Assembly (NCBI GenBank): GCA_902552345.1
Contig: CACDGO010000001.1
Coordinates: forward strand, 1-64,000
Direction: 5' to 3'
Origin: an uncultured Pelagibacteraceae bacterium
GTDB taxonomy: Bacteria > Pseudomonadota > Alphaproteobacteria > Pelagibacterales > Pelagibacteraceae
DNA length: 64,000 nt
Positions 50,713 to 59,221 of this stretch are shown here, in pieces; the first letter of the stretch is position 1; the number at the start of each line of letters is the position of its first letter. Made by a program: the position numbers and the translations under genes. The notes below the pieces were generated by a model. It was not told where the DNA came from, did not search any database, and was given only the letters and a program-made list of their open reading frames with translations.

Positions 50713-51404
50713 CTGGAAGTTGATGAGTTATATTTAAATAAATTTACATTTAATGAACGATCCATTTGTAATACATATCTATTGTCTGCACTTGAAGAAT
50801 TGTTACACTTAGGACCGCTCCCACCACCTCCATAATGATTAGATGTATTTGATTTTGAGCAAATCATTATGAAAGCATCTTGGTTGTTTCCATTATTATC
50901 CATAACCGTAAAATGATTTGTGCCAGGATCAATTATAGCATTTTTTGATAAAAACATCCTCGAATTCATCCAGTGCCAAGTATCTCCACTCCATTGAAAT
51001 TGTCCTGAATTTTCTTTTACCCAATTAGAGTAATCAATTGTTTCCAAACAACATGGACCCATCTTATAATGATTTAAATAACTCTTTCCACCAGTGTTTC
51101 CATCGTTTCTTCTTGTCCAACCAGGTGCAGGAACCTTCATTTGAGTGGCGTATTCTTCTTGTGTCATATGCCATAGTTCCATATTCGTGTAAAAACCGAT
51201 TACAATGATAGGATATTTACCAGAATTTACTTCATCTTTTCTATCTTCAATGTATTGCACAAGTCTATTCACCTCTTTTTTTACCTCTCTTTCAGTTAAC
51301 CATTGATCTACTTTTGGATAACCAAATACTGCTAAAATGGCAAAAATTGCTAAAACAACTAATAATTCTATGATTGAAAATGCTTTATTGCTTTGCATCA
51401 ACAT
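50694..51404 (-). CDS. FimT/FimU (GspH)-like minor pilin
   Basis: 236-aa prepilin with cleavage motif A/FSIIELLVVLAIFAIL and the GspH/FimT-like second helix (EREVKKEVNRLVQYIEDRKDEV). The globular part is long for the family and holds CC (GPCCLE) and a Gly-rich stretch (YGGGGSGPKC). M3 (51398) gives a more standard short leader than M1 (51404). It overlaps pilT by 20 bases and is the first minor pilin of the leftward operon. Confidence 0.78.
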   Translation of the reverse strand: MLMQSNKAFSIIELLVVLAIFAILAVFGYPKVDQWLTEREVKKEVNRLVQYIEDRKDEVNSGKYPIIVIGFYTNMELWHMTQEEYATQMKVPAPGWTRRNDGNTGGKSYLNHYKMGPCCLETIDYSNWVKENSGQFQWSGDTWHWMNSRMFLSKNAIIDPGTNHFTVMDNNGNNQDAFIMICSKSNTSNHYGGGGSGPKCNNSSSADNRYVLQMDRSLNVNLFKYNSSTSRWIKTR

Positions 51405-52395
51405 TACTTATTTTGCCTGATTGCACTAAGTTTTCAATTGATTTTTCCATAGAGATCATTCCATCACGTGTTCCTGTTTGCATAACACTTGGTATTTGAT
51501 GAATTTTTTTCTCACGAATTAAATTTTTAACTGGAGAATTACAAACCATTATTTCAAAAGCTCCAACTCTTCCTTTACCATCAGCTGTTTTAAATAATTT
51601 TTGTGTAATTACCATTCTAAGAGAGTCTGCTAGTTGAGCTTGGATTTGAGCCTGTTGTTCGGACGGGAACACATCTATAATTCTGTTAATTGTATTAGGT
51701 GCGCCACTAGTGTGCAAAGTACCAAAAACTAAATGACCTGTTTCTGCAGCTGTTAGAGCCATGCTTATAGTTTCAATATCTCTTAGCTCTCCAACTAAAA
51801 TAACATCTGGATCTTCTCTTAACGCACTTTTTAAAGCTGTAGAAAAACTCTCCGTCTGTTTACCAACTTCTCTGTGAGAGATAATACTTTTTTTATCTTT
51901 ATGAATAAACTCAACCGGATCTTCAATTGTGATAATATTGGCTTGTCTTGTTTCATTAATTTGATTTATAATTGATGCAAGAGTAGTGGATTTACCTGAG
52001 CCAGTAGGACCTGTAACCAGCACTAAGCCTTTATGCATGTCTACAATACTGTACATTACAGGAGGCAAATTAAGGCTTTCCATATTCAAAATAGTTGTTT
52101 CTACTTTACGTAAGACTACAGCAGGCCCTTGTAGTGTCTGATAAAAATTTGCTCTAAACCTCATATTTTCCAACATAAAACCACTATCTAACTCGTTTTT
52201 TTGCTTGAAATGTTCAACATCGGATTTAGAGCAGTTTTTCTCCAAAAGGTTAGTAATATCCTCATTTTTAACCATTTCTCCCTCTAAAATGATTATTTCT
52301 CCCATTAATCTGTACGAGAAAGGGCAATTAGCTCTTAAGTGAAAATCCGACACTTTTGGGTTGTCTTTTACAACATTTACTATTTTACCGATCAT
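51385..52395 (-). CDS. pilT: Type IV pilus retraction ATPase PilT
   Basis: PilT is the hexameric ATPase that powers pilus retraction, used for twitching and DNA uptake. The 336-aa protein has Walker A TGPTGSGKSTT, the Asp box region IEDPVEFIH, Walker B DPDVILVGELRD, the His box TGHLVFGTLHT and the retraction-specific motif NLIREKKIHQI near the end. Length fits PilT or PilU; PilT is preferred as it is the only copy seen. It is the first gene of the leftward pilus operon, behind promoter 52493-52521. Confidence 0.93.
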   Translation of the reverse strand: MIGKIVNVVKDNPKVSDFHLRANCPFSYRLMGEIIILEGEMVKNEDITNLLEKNCSKSDVEHFKQKNELDSGFMLENMRFRANFYQTLQGPAVVLRKVETTILNMESLNLPPVMYSIVDMHKGLVLVTGPTGSGKSTTLASIINQINETRQANIITIEDPVEFIHKDKKSIISHREVGKQTESFSTALKSALREDPDVILVGELRDIETISMALTAAETGHLVFGTLHTSGAPNTINRIIDVFPSEQQAQIQAQLADSLRMVITQKLFKTADGKGRVGAFEIMVCNSPVKNLIREKKIHQIPSVMQTGTRDGMISMEKSIENLVQSGKISNVDAKQ

Positions 52396-52452
52396 TTAAA
52401 AAACCTTGATTTTCCTAACTTTTTTATGATAGCTAAATAACCTACCAAAAAA

Positions 52453-52490
52453 TTGTGTTAGAATAATTAATTTTAAATATTCTAACACAA
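52453..52490. repeat. Inverted pair of the 13-bp motif on the pilT promoter
   Basis: TTGTGTTAGAATA (52453-52465) and TATTCTAACACAA (52478-52490) form a perfect 13-bp inverted repeat separated by 12 bases. The right arm begins just downstream of the leftward -10 box, so it covers the expected transcript start of the pilT operon. Confidence 0.8.
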
Positions 52491-52492
52491 AA

Positions 52493-52521
52493 TTTATAAA
52501 CTATTTATCTTGGTTTTTCAA
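52493..52521 (-). promoter_or_regulatory. Leftward pilT operon promoter
   Basis: On the minus strand TTGAAA (52516-52521), 17-base spacer, TATAAA (52493-52498). The expected start lies inside the repeat copy at 52478-52490, giving a leader of about 90 bases before pilT. Confidence 0.6.
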
Positions 52522-52595
52522 TATTAAAAAAATGTTGATTTTACTTGTTTTTTGAGTATTTTAAATTTTTCCCAGGTATAATTTAGAATAAATTA

Positions 52596-52774
52596 TATTC
52601 TAACACAAGAATTTTATCTTCTAACACAATTATTTTATATTCTAACACAATTTTATAGTATAAATCATGATTTGTAACACAAAATAAACGCTTATAATAT
52701 AACAATTCTATTAGTACTATACTTATAACACAAAATAATTGACAAATTTGTGTTAGAATTGTATTATAACACAA
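52596..52774. repeat. Operator-like array of TAACACAA motifs
   Basis: Forward 13-mers start at 52596, 52617, 52638, 52670 (degenerate first half), 52721 (degenerate first half) and 52762, with one reverse copy at 52748-52760. Start-to-start distances are 21, 21, 32, 51 and 41 bases, near 2, 2, 3, 5 and 4 helical turns, so a bound protein would sit on one DNA face. A partial inverted copy, TTAGAATA, is at 52583-52590. Confidence 0.8.
52739..52767 (+). promoter_or_regulatory. Rightward pilMN operon promoter
   Basis: TTGACA (52739-52744), 17-base spacer, TATTAT (52762-52767). The reverse motif copy (52748-52760) fills the spacer and the last forward copy (52762-52774) covers the -10 box to the start site, the position expected of repressor operators. 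The leader to the ATG at 52797 would be about 20 bases. Confidence 0.65.
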
Positions 52775-52796
52775 AATTTTATGAGTGATTCGTTTT

Positions 52797-54911
52797 ATGA
52801 GTAACATTATTTCAACTAAAGATGGAAGATTGCACATCTACGTAAGGCAAGATAAATACAAGGGAAAGTTGAAATCAGAAAATTGGGTAGGTAGAACCTT
52901 CTATAAAGGTAAACAGAAAGTTGTATCCTCAGGAACAACTGACTTAGAAGAAGCAAAAAAAATTTTAGAACAATGGTATGACGATTTAATTTCAGGAAAA
53001 TTAGATGTCAACGAAAATTCTGAAAAAGATTTAAATAATAATATTAATTTAGAACAAGCTGTTGAAACTTCAAACACTAACGACGATCAAGTTTCAAATA
53101 TAAAACAAGAAATAACAAAAGAAAATCAATTACAAAACACCACTAGTTCTAAAATTCCAGAAGAAAAGAAGAAAAAATTATTCAATTTTGATTTATCTTC
53201 ATTAAAAAATTTATCATCTTTAAAAGAAAAATTATCTTTTAAAAAAGATAATTCAGAAAATAAGAATAATAAAAAAGATAAAAACAATTTATCAAAATTT
53301 AAAAAATTATTTTCAGAAAAAATTAGTAAAGCGAATGTGGCAGGAGAGGAAATAGCTGGAATAGATATAGGAGAGGACTCTATAAAGATTGCTCAGCTAA
53401 GCAAAAAAGAGAATGATTGGATATTAGAAAAAATTTCTTTGCGATTACTTGATAAAAACAAAACTGCAGATGGCGTAATTAACTCTAAAGACTATGTGTC
53501 TGAAGAATTGAAATTAGGGATGGCAAACGCAAAAGTTTCAACGACTAATGTTGCTATTTCAATACCAGTGACAAGCGCAATTATAAGAGTAGTAACTAGC
53601 CCTTTAATGTCTGACGATGAACTTCAAAAAGCTATAGAAACAGATTCTCTTTGGGAAAATTTAGTACAACTCACAGATGACTTAAACGAATATTCTATAT
53701 TCCATCAAGTAATTAGCAGAAATAACAAAACAAACACTATGGAAATACTTTTCGTAGCTTCAAAACTAAGTGATGTAAATGCTTATTCTTCAATTGTAAA
53801 AAAGGCTGGTTTAAATCCAGTTATATTGGACGTAAAATGCTTCACTTTAAAAAATGCTTTTGATAATTCATTTAAAATTGAAAATAAAGCTAACAATGCC
53901 CTTTTAGAAATAGGATCTGAGGATAATTATTTAATTATCGTTCATGATAATATTCCAATCATTACAGATATATTTTTAAGACCAAACGAGAAGGATCTTC
54001 TAGGCCAGTTCGACGGAAATATTCAAAATACAGACACTGAAAGTGTTGTGAGGAGATATTGCATGCAGCTTAAGCAAGCGTTAAGTGATTATGAAAGTAA
54101 ATACTCATCAAAAATTAATAATATAAAGATTGTAAGCTCTCTAGGAAATATCGAGGAACTAATTCCTTTATTTAAAAAAAACTTATTAAATACTGGCCTT
54201 CAAGTTTTTGATCCCTTAAATGAATTACAAATACCAGCTTACAATCAAGAAAAAACTAATTTAAGAAACAGATCCATCTACACCTCAGTTCTTGGTTTAG
54301 CTTATAGAAAATTAGATGTGTTCGGATATTACAAATTTGTTACTGCAGTTAAGAATATAAACCTTTTACCTAATCGAGAGGCACTGAAACGACAAAGCAA
54401 ATTAAAATTCCTTTCAGGCTTTGCAATGAAAGGGTTAGTAGGTGGAATAGCCGCTTTATACTTATTCTTAATTGGATTTTCTTTTTTTCAAATTAGCTCC
54501 AATAAAGGTAAACTTGCTAATGAAAATAATATTCTACAAGAATTTAATCTTGTTAGTGCTGAACATAAAAAATTATCGAAGACAGTAAGTGATATGCAAA
54601 AGGCTCTTAAGCTAGGTGGCATGGTAAACTCTAATCAAACCGTTTCATACAGAGCATTAGCGCAGATTACAAGAAGCGTTCCTCAAAGAGTTCAATTTAC
54701 AGATCTTAATTATAATGGGAACAATCAGGTAATCATTACCGGCTTAGCCTTCTCTGATCAAGATATCATCAATTTTATAGCAAATTTAAATGGTAAAGAT
54801 TTAATCGATCAAGCCTCTTTAAAAGCGATGAATGTACCTAAAGGTAAAAATGATTTACAATCGGCAAATAATAAAAAAGGATTTACGATTTTATGTAAAT
54901 TAAAAATATGA
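52797..54911 (+). CDS. pilMN: PilM-PilN fusion with N-terminal integrase-type DNA-binding-like domain
   Basis: 704-aa protein in three parts. Residues 1-70 form a small beta-beta-beta-alpha unit (HIYVRQDKY, NWVGRTFYKGKQKVVSSGTT, DLEEAKKILEQWYDDL) that looks like the arm-DNA-binding domain of tyrosine recombinases. A Lys/Asn-rich linker follows (about 75-185). PilM (about 187-510) is the actin-like ring protein (AGIDIGEDSIKIAQL). PilN (about 515-704) has the PilM-binding INLLP at 521-525, a membrane helix at about 544-565 and a ferredoxin-like end. PilM and PilN are normally separate. Start options are GTG 52785 and ATG 52797; I prefer the ATG. It overlaps pilO by 4 bases. Confidence 0.85.
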   Translation: MSNIISTKDGRLHIYVRQDKYKGKLKSENWVGRTFYKGKQKVVSSGTTDLEEAKKILEQWYDDLISGKLDVNENSEKDLNNNINLEQAVETSNTNDDQVSNIKQEITKENQLQNTTSSKIPEEKKKKLFNFDLSSLKNLSSLKEKLSFKKDNSENKNNKKDKNNLSKFKKLFSEKISKANVAGEEIAGIDIGEDSIKIAQLSKKENDWILEKISLRLLDKNKTADGVINSKDYVSEELKLGMANAKVSTTNVAISIPVTSAIIRVVTSPLMSDDELQKAIETDSLWENLVQLTDDLNEYSIFHQVISRNNKTNTMEILFVASKLSDVNAYSSIVKKAGLNPVILDVKCFTLKNAFDNSFKIENKANNALLEIGSEDNYLIIVHDNIPIITDIFLRPNEKDLLGQFDGNIQNTDTESVVRRYCMQLKQALSDYESKYSSKINNIKIVSSLGNIEELIPLFKKNLLNTGLQVFDPLNELQIPAYNQEKTNLRNRSIYTSVLGLAYRKLDVFGYYKFVTAVKNINLLPNREALKRQSKLKFLSGFAMKGLVGGIAALYLFLIGFSFFQISSNKGKLANENNILQEFNLVSAEHKKLSKTVSDMQKALKLGGMVNSNQTVSYRALAQITRSVPQRVQFTDLNYNGNNQVIITGLAFSDQDIINFIANLNGKDLIDQASLKAMNVPKGKNDLQSANNKKGFTILCKLKI

Positions 54912-55546
54912 ACTTAAGTGAATTAAAAAATATAGATCTAAAAAATATCGATGTTAAAGATTTAGTTGAAAAATTAAAAAATAACGAACTTTTAAAAGAT
55001 AAAAAGTTCCTTACTAAATTTGGAATTTATTTCGGTTCAATAATGTTTTTTTTTATTATTTACTACGCTTTTATTAATCCAAAGGTTGAAGCTCAAAAAC
55101 AAAGAATTAATATCATGTTGCAAAACGAACAACAAACTGCTGGTTTTAAACAAGAAATTATAGGATTAAAAGCTACTATAGAAAAACTCCAACCTGAATA
55201 TGATAAGAAAAGTAAATTATTTCATAGTCAAAAAGAAGTTGAAGGTCTTTACCAAAATATAAGTGACTTTGCTTCGATCAATAGTTTAAATATTATAAAC
55301 CTTAATAAAGAGAACCCAGTCCCAGTTTCTCCAGGAAAAAATGCAAAAAAAGTAGCTTATTTTAAAATACCAGTATCGTACGAAATTACTGGAAATTATC
55401 TCGGATATTTAAAATTCAGAAGAGCACTAGCAAAATCAAATAAAGTTATCAATTTTGATAGGGAGCAGATAACAGTTGTTGAGGGTGCTGGAATTAAATC
55501 AGTAGGAACATTATCAATTGTAGGATTACCAGATGAATATAAGTAA
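54908..55546 (+). CDS. pilO: Type IV pilus alignment protein PilO
   Basis: PilO pairs with PilN in the periplasm and links the inner platform to PilP and the secretin. The 212-aa product has a short cytoplasmic part with the repeated LKNIDLKNIDVKDL, a membrane helix at about 42-60, a coiled coil (residues 65-115) and a C-terminal ferredoxin-like domain (FKIPVSYEITGNYLGYLKFRRAL, a classic PilO segment). It overlaps pilMN by 4 bases and pilP by 14. Confidence 0.9.
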   Translation: MNLSELKNIDLKNIDVKDLVEKLKNNELLKDKKFLTKFGIYFGSIMFFFIIYYAFINPKVEAQKQRINIMLQNEQQTAGFKQEIIGLKATIEKLQPEYDKKSKLFHSQKEVEGLYQNISDFASINSLNIINLNKENPVPVSPGKNAKKVAYFKIPVSYEITGNYLGYLKFRRALAKSNKVINFDREQITVVEGAGIKSVGTLSIVGLPDEYK

Positions 55547-55949
55547 AAAAATTTTATTTGTTATATTTTCATTATTGCTTTTCACAAATCCAATCATTGC
55601 TGAAGATAAAAAAGATCTTATTGATGAAGAGCTTCCTGCAATAAATCCGTTTCTTGGTGGTGGATCAGCTGGTGGTTCTAGTGGAGACGGTTTAGGCCGA
55701 GACGGGGTATCTCAATCCAATTCGGTATCTCTCAAGAATATGAAATTAAACGGCGTGGTAATAGGAGAAAGTAAAAGATTCGCAATTTTTAGTTTTCCAG
55801 ATGGAAGAACAGTAAGATATGAGGAAGATACAATAATATCAAATGATTTTATGATTTTAGATATATTTCCAGATCGTATCTTTATTAAGATGAACGAAGT
55901 AGAATACTCGCTTGATTTAAAAAATAACCTAGTAAAGGCTGAAGGATGA
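55533..55949 (+). CDS. pilP: Type IV pilus protein PilP
   Basis: 138-aa periplasmic protein with a signal peptide (1-23, ending IIAED), a flexible Gly/Ser-rich stretch (about 44-58) and a small beta-sandwich (MKLNGVVIGESKRFAIFSF, TVRYEEDTI, ILDIFPDRIFIKM) of the PilP/GspC homology-region type. PilP connects PilN/PilO with the secretin. It lacks the lipobox Cys seen in many PilP proteins. It overlaps the secretin gene by 4 bases. Confidence 0.8.
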   Translation: MNISKKILFVIFSLLLFTNPIIAEDKKDLIDEELPAINPFLGGGSAGGSSGDGLGRDGVSQSNSVSLKNMKLNGVVIGESKRFAIFSFPDGRTVRYEEDTIISNDFMILDIFPDRIFIKMNEVEYSLDLKNNLVKAEG

Positions 55950-57499
55950 CATTAAAATTAGTAAAAATAATATCATTATTTATAATTTTGGCATTAACTT
56001 CTAACTGCGCTTCAACAAAAAAAAAATCAGTGCACGGAGAGGAACCTTTAATAGACCCATCAAAAGTAATTGTTGATGGAACAAAAGAAATGCAAGAGAA
56101 AGTAAAATATGGTCCAAAACCTTATGAAACTGAGTTTGATCCCACAGCTAATAAAAGAAAAACAATTACGACTGAGCAAGTAAGAAACTATGTAACAATC
56201 TCTAATGAATATGAAAATTTAAAACAAACTGTAAGCTTTAATTTTAATGGCGTTGATTTTAGAGATGCAATGGACTCTCTTGCTGATATAGGTGGTATTA
56301 ATATTATAGTAGGCGAGGAAGTAAGCGGTACAGTTACCGCTAAACTTCAGGATGTTGGTTGGGATGTTGCTTTTCAAACTCTATTAGATATGAAAACTTT
56401 AGGAGCTGATATTGATGTAGCAAGAGGTATCATTCGTGTACATACTCCTGAAAAGCTAACTGCTCAAGAAACTTTAAAGTCTGCAAGAGCTGAAGTACTT
56501 AAAAAGAAAATTCAATTAGAAGATACTGTTGAACCAATTTTAGCTGATATATTTAGATTATATTACATTAGTCCATCAGAGGCTAAAACAACTTTAGAAA
56601 ATCTTTTTAAATCACAAGGTCCTGAAGGTACAAGTACCCTTAGCACAATACAAATCACAGAGGAGAGCATGACAAGATCTATAATTGTTAGAGGACGAAA
56701 ACCTGACTTAGATGTCATTGACGCAGTTTTAAAAGAAATTGATATTAAAACACAACAAGTCTTGATTGAGGCGTTTATTGTGACTGCTACTTCAGATTTC
56801 CAAAAAGCTTTAGGTACAAGAATTGGAGCAATGACTGAAAAAGGAGTTTCTGGAGAAAAAGGATCAGAAATTATTTCAGGTACCATCGGTGGAGCAGCTA
56901 CAGTTGGCTCAGGAATTTCATTAGGATCCGCTGCTGGTACTGTTACAAATAATTCTATTACTGCAGCAACTAGTGGTATAGGAATTATTAAAACATTAGG
57001 TACCGCTGCTCTAAAACTTGAAATTGAAGCTTTACAATCTCTTGGAAAAACTAAAATTATTTCAAGTCCAAGTGTTTTTACACTTAACAACCAAGAAGCT
57101 AAGATAACTCAGGGAACACAAATAGCTTATACTGTTACAGCTGATGGTACGACATCTACAGAATTTAAAGATGCTGCTTTATCTTTAACAGCAACTCCAA
57201 GCATAATAGGTGATGGAAATGTTCTACTAGATATTTTAGTTAATAATGACACTCCGGTCGAAGTACCAGGATCTGACGAGCCAGGGATCACTAAGAGAGA
57301 AATAGATACAAAGCTATTAGTAAGTGACGGTGATATAGTAGTTATTGGAGGTATTAAGGTTAATACTGATACAAGCACAAATTCAAAAACACCAGGATTA
57401 GGAAACGTTCCAGTAGTTGGAAACTTGTTTAAAGGAAGAAACAGCCAAAATAAGTTAGAAGAAATGTTAATATTCCTAGCTCCACGTGTTATAAATTAA
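55946..57499 (+). CDS. pilQ: Type IV pilus secretin (PilQ/MshL type)
   Basis: Outer-membrane channel through which the pilus exits. The 517-aa protein has a lipoprotein-like signal (LTSNCAST, though Asn at -1 is unusual). An N0/STN domain follows at about 95-165 (FNGVDFRDAMDSLADIGGINIIV), then an N1 domain (FRLYYISPSEAKTTLENLF) and the secretin core (QVLIEAFIVTA, the Gly-rich gate, PVEVPGSDEPGITKREIDTKLLV, GLGNVPVVGNLF, EEMLIFLAPRVI). It is shorter than PilQ with AMIN domains, closer to MshL. Confidence 0.92.
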   Translation: MTLKLVKIISLFIILALTSNCASTKKKSVHGEEPLIDPSKVIVDGTKEMQEKVKYGPKPYETEFDPTANKRKTITTEQVRNYVTISNEYENLKQTVSFNFNGVDFRDAMDSLADIGGINIIVGEEVSGTVTAKLQDVGWDVAFQTLLDMKTLGADIDVARGIIRVHTPEKLTAQETLKSARAEVLKKKIQLEDTVEPILADIFRLYYISPSEAKTTLENLFKSQGPEGTSTLSTIQITEESMTRSIIVRGRKPDLDVIDAVLKEIDIKTQQVLIEAFIVTATSDFQKALGTRIGAMTEKGVSGEKGSEIISGTIGGAATVGSGISLGSAAGTVTNNSITAATSGIGIIKTLGTAALKLEIEALQSLGKTKIISSPSVFTLNNQEAKITQGTQIAYTVTADGTTSTEFKDAALSLTATPSIIGDGNVLLDILVNNDTPVEVPGSDEPGITKREIDTKLLVSDGDIVVIGGIKVNTDTSTNSKTPGLGNVPVVGNLFKGRNSQNKLEEMLIFLAPRVIN

Positions 57500-57501
57500 A
57501 C

Positions 57502-59220
57502 ATGATTAGATTAGATACTACAAGTGAACAAAGTATTCTTAATATGCTTAGAGAGCATAATGCTCTTAATGGTCAGCAAATAAAACAAATTGAAAGTTTG
57601 AGCAAAGAGTCGGGAAAGTCTCAAATCGAAACTGCTTTTGAATTGAATATCACAAATGATACAAAAGTAGCTGAACTTTTATCGGAAAGTTTTTCAATTC
57701 CATTAATCAAACTTGATGATGTCAAAGTAGACAATAATTTAAAAAAATTTACTGAAATAAGATTCTTAAAAGAAAATTTGATTATACCTTTTGCAGTTGA
57801 ATCTAAAACAATTAAAGTTGCTATAGCTGATGCATCAAAGTTTGGTTTGATTAAAAATATCGAAAGTTTAACAAAATTAGAGCCAGAACTTTATGCTGCA
57901 TCTATAAAACAAATTTCAGATTTTATAGCAAGACTTGAGCAAGGCGCACCTGTCAAAGCTAAAAATCAAAAAATAGAACAAGTTAAAAAGAAACAAGCTA
58001 ATGTCCCTCTAGAAGTTGAGTCTGAAGTAATAGCTTTTGTTGATAAAATTCTAAATGAAGCCATTAGATTAGAAACTAGTGATATTCATATAGAACCTTT
58101 TAAAGATAGTGCGCATGTAAGATTTAGAATTGATGGTGTTTTAAGAGTTATGGAACAGTTTAGTGGTTTTTTAAATAAAGATCCTTTAAATTACAACTCA
58201 GTAGTTACTAGAATAAAAATTCTTAGCAAATTAGATATTGCTGAGAGAAGAATTCCTCAAGATGGAGGTTCCACTTTTAAATACGGAGATAAAGAAATGG
58301 ATCTTCGTATATCAATAATGCCAACTAAAAATAATGAGAGAATTGTAATGCGTCTTTTAAATAAAGAAGCAGGTGACAAATCTTTAGACAAACTGGGATT
58401 TGCAGATCAAGATTTAAAAGTTTTAAACGAGGCTATCCATTCTCCTCAAGGAATGGTGCTTGTTACCGGACCAACCGGAAGTGGAAAAACTACTACACTT
58501 TACAGTATTTTAAAAACAATTAACAAACCCTCAATGAATATTCTTACTGCAGAAGATCCAGTGGAATATGAACTTGAAGGTGTTGGCCAAGTACAGGTAA
58601 GAGATGATATTGGGTATTCTTTTGAAACAGCGCTGAGATCATTTTTACGTCAAGACCCTGAAGTTATTTTGGTTGGAGAGATAAGAGATAAAGCTACGGT
58701 TGATATTGCTCTAAAGGCAGCACTAACAGGTCACTTAGTTTTTAGTACGCTTCACACTAATGATGCTCCAAGCACAATAACAAGATTACAGAATATGGGA
58801 ACTCCGGATTATTTAATTTCTGCCGCCTGCACACTAGTTATGGCTCAAAGACTTGCTAGAAAAACTTGCCAAGAATGCAGAGTTCCTGATGAAAGATTAA
58901 ATCCAAAAGTACTTTCTCAAATAGGGTTTACTGTTGAAGAGGCCTCAAGAGTAAGACCAGTTTATGGTAAAGGATGCAAAGCTTGTGCGAGCGGAGACTC
59001 TGGAGCTGGAAATGGTTATAAAGGCAGAATGGGTATCTATGAGATTTTAAAAGTTTCAAAAAATATTAAAGACGCCATACTTAGAAAAGCAACTACACTA
59101 GAATTAAAAGAAGTAGCTAAGAAGGACAACTTTAGAACTATGCAGGACATGGGTAGAGAATTAATTTTGACTGGAGATTTATCTTTTAGCGAATATCAAA
59201 GAGTACTAAGCTTGGAATAG
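57502..59220 (+). CDS. pilB: Type IV pilus extension ATPase PilB
   Basis: PilB powers pilus polymerisation. The 572-aa protein has a GspE N-terminal domain (about 1-150), an N2 domain with EVIAFVDKILNEAIRLETSDIHIEPF, Walker A GPTGSGKTTTLYSIL, Asp box TAEDPVEYELEG, Walker B QDPEVILVGEIRD, His box GHLVFSTLHTNDA and a C-terminal metal-binding module with CQEC and CKAC. It starts 2 bases after pilQ and is followed by pilC after one base. Confidence 0.95.
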   Translation: MIRLDTTSEQSILNMLREHNALNGQQIKQIESLSKESGKSQIETAFELNITNDTKVAELLSESFSIPLIKLDDVKVDNNLKKFTEIRFLKENLIIPFAVESKTIKVAIADASKFGLIKNIESLTKLEPELYAASIKQISDFIARLEQGAPVKAKNQKIEQVKKKQANVPLEVESEVIAFVDKILNEAIRLETSDIHIEPFKDSAHVRFRIDGVLRVMEQFSGFLNKDPLNYNSVVTRIKILSKLDIAERRIPQDGGSTFKYGDKEMDLRISIMPTKNNERIVMRLLNKEAGDKSLDKLGFADQDLKVLNEAIHSPQGMVLVTGPTGSGKTTTLYSILKTINKPSMNILTAEDPVEYELEGVGQVQVRDDIGYSFETALRSFLRQDPEVILVGEIRDKATVDIALKAALTGHLVFSTLHTNDAPSTITRLQNMGTPDYLISAACTLVMAQRLARKTCQECRVPDERLNPKVLSQIGFTVEEASRVRPVYGKGCKACASGDSGAGNGYKGRMGIYEILKVSKNIKDAILRKATTLELKEVAKKDNFRTMQDMGRELILTGDLSFSEYQRVLSLE

Positions 59221-59221
59221 T

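Larger units (their letters stand above)
52396..52784. other. Divergent pilus control region
   Basis: A 390-base, very AT-rich gap without a credible gene. It contains two good divergent promoters (leftward 52493-52521, rightward 52739-52767) and nine copies of TAACACAA in either orientation. The motif does not occur near other genes in the window that I could find. Confidence 0.75.

Noticed and set aside
52453-52774. CRISPR array
   Set aside because: Units are only 8-13 bases, occur in both orientations, spacing varies from 21 to 51 bases and no cas genes are near; promoter placement fits operators.
52583-52837. Minus-strand ORF of 84 codons in the divergent pilus region
   Set aside because: It reads through the repeat array and gives a repetitive Ile/Leu/Tyr product; composition reflects the motif, not a protein.
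52797-53006. Remnant of a phage integrase or an integrated element
   Set aside because: Only the small DNA-binding-like part is present, it is in frame with PilM, and there is no catalytic recombinase domain, attachment repeat or other phage gene.
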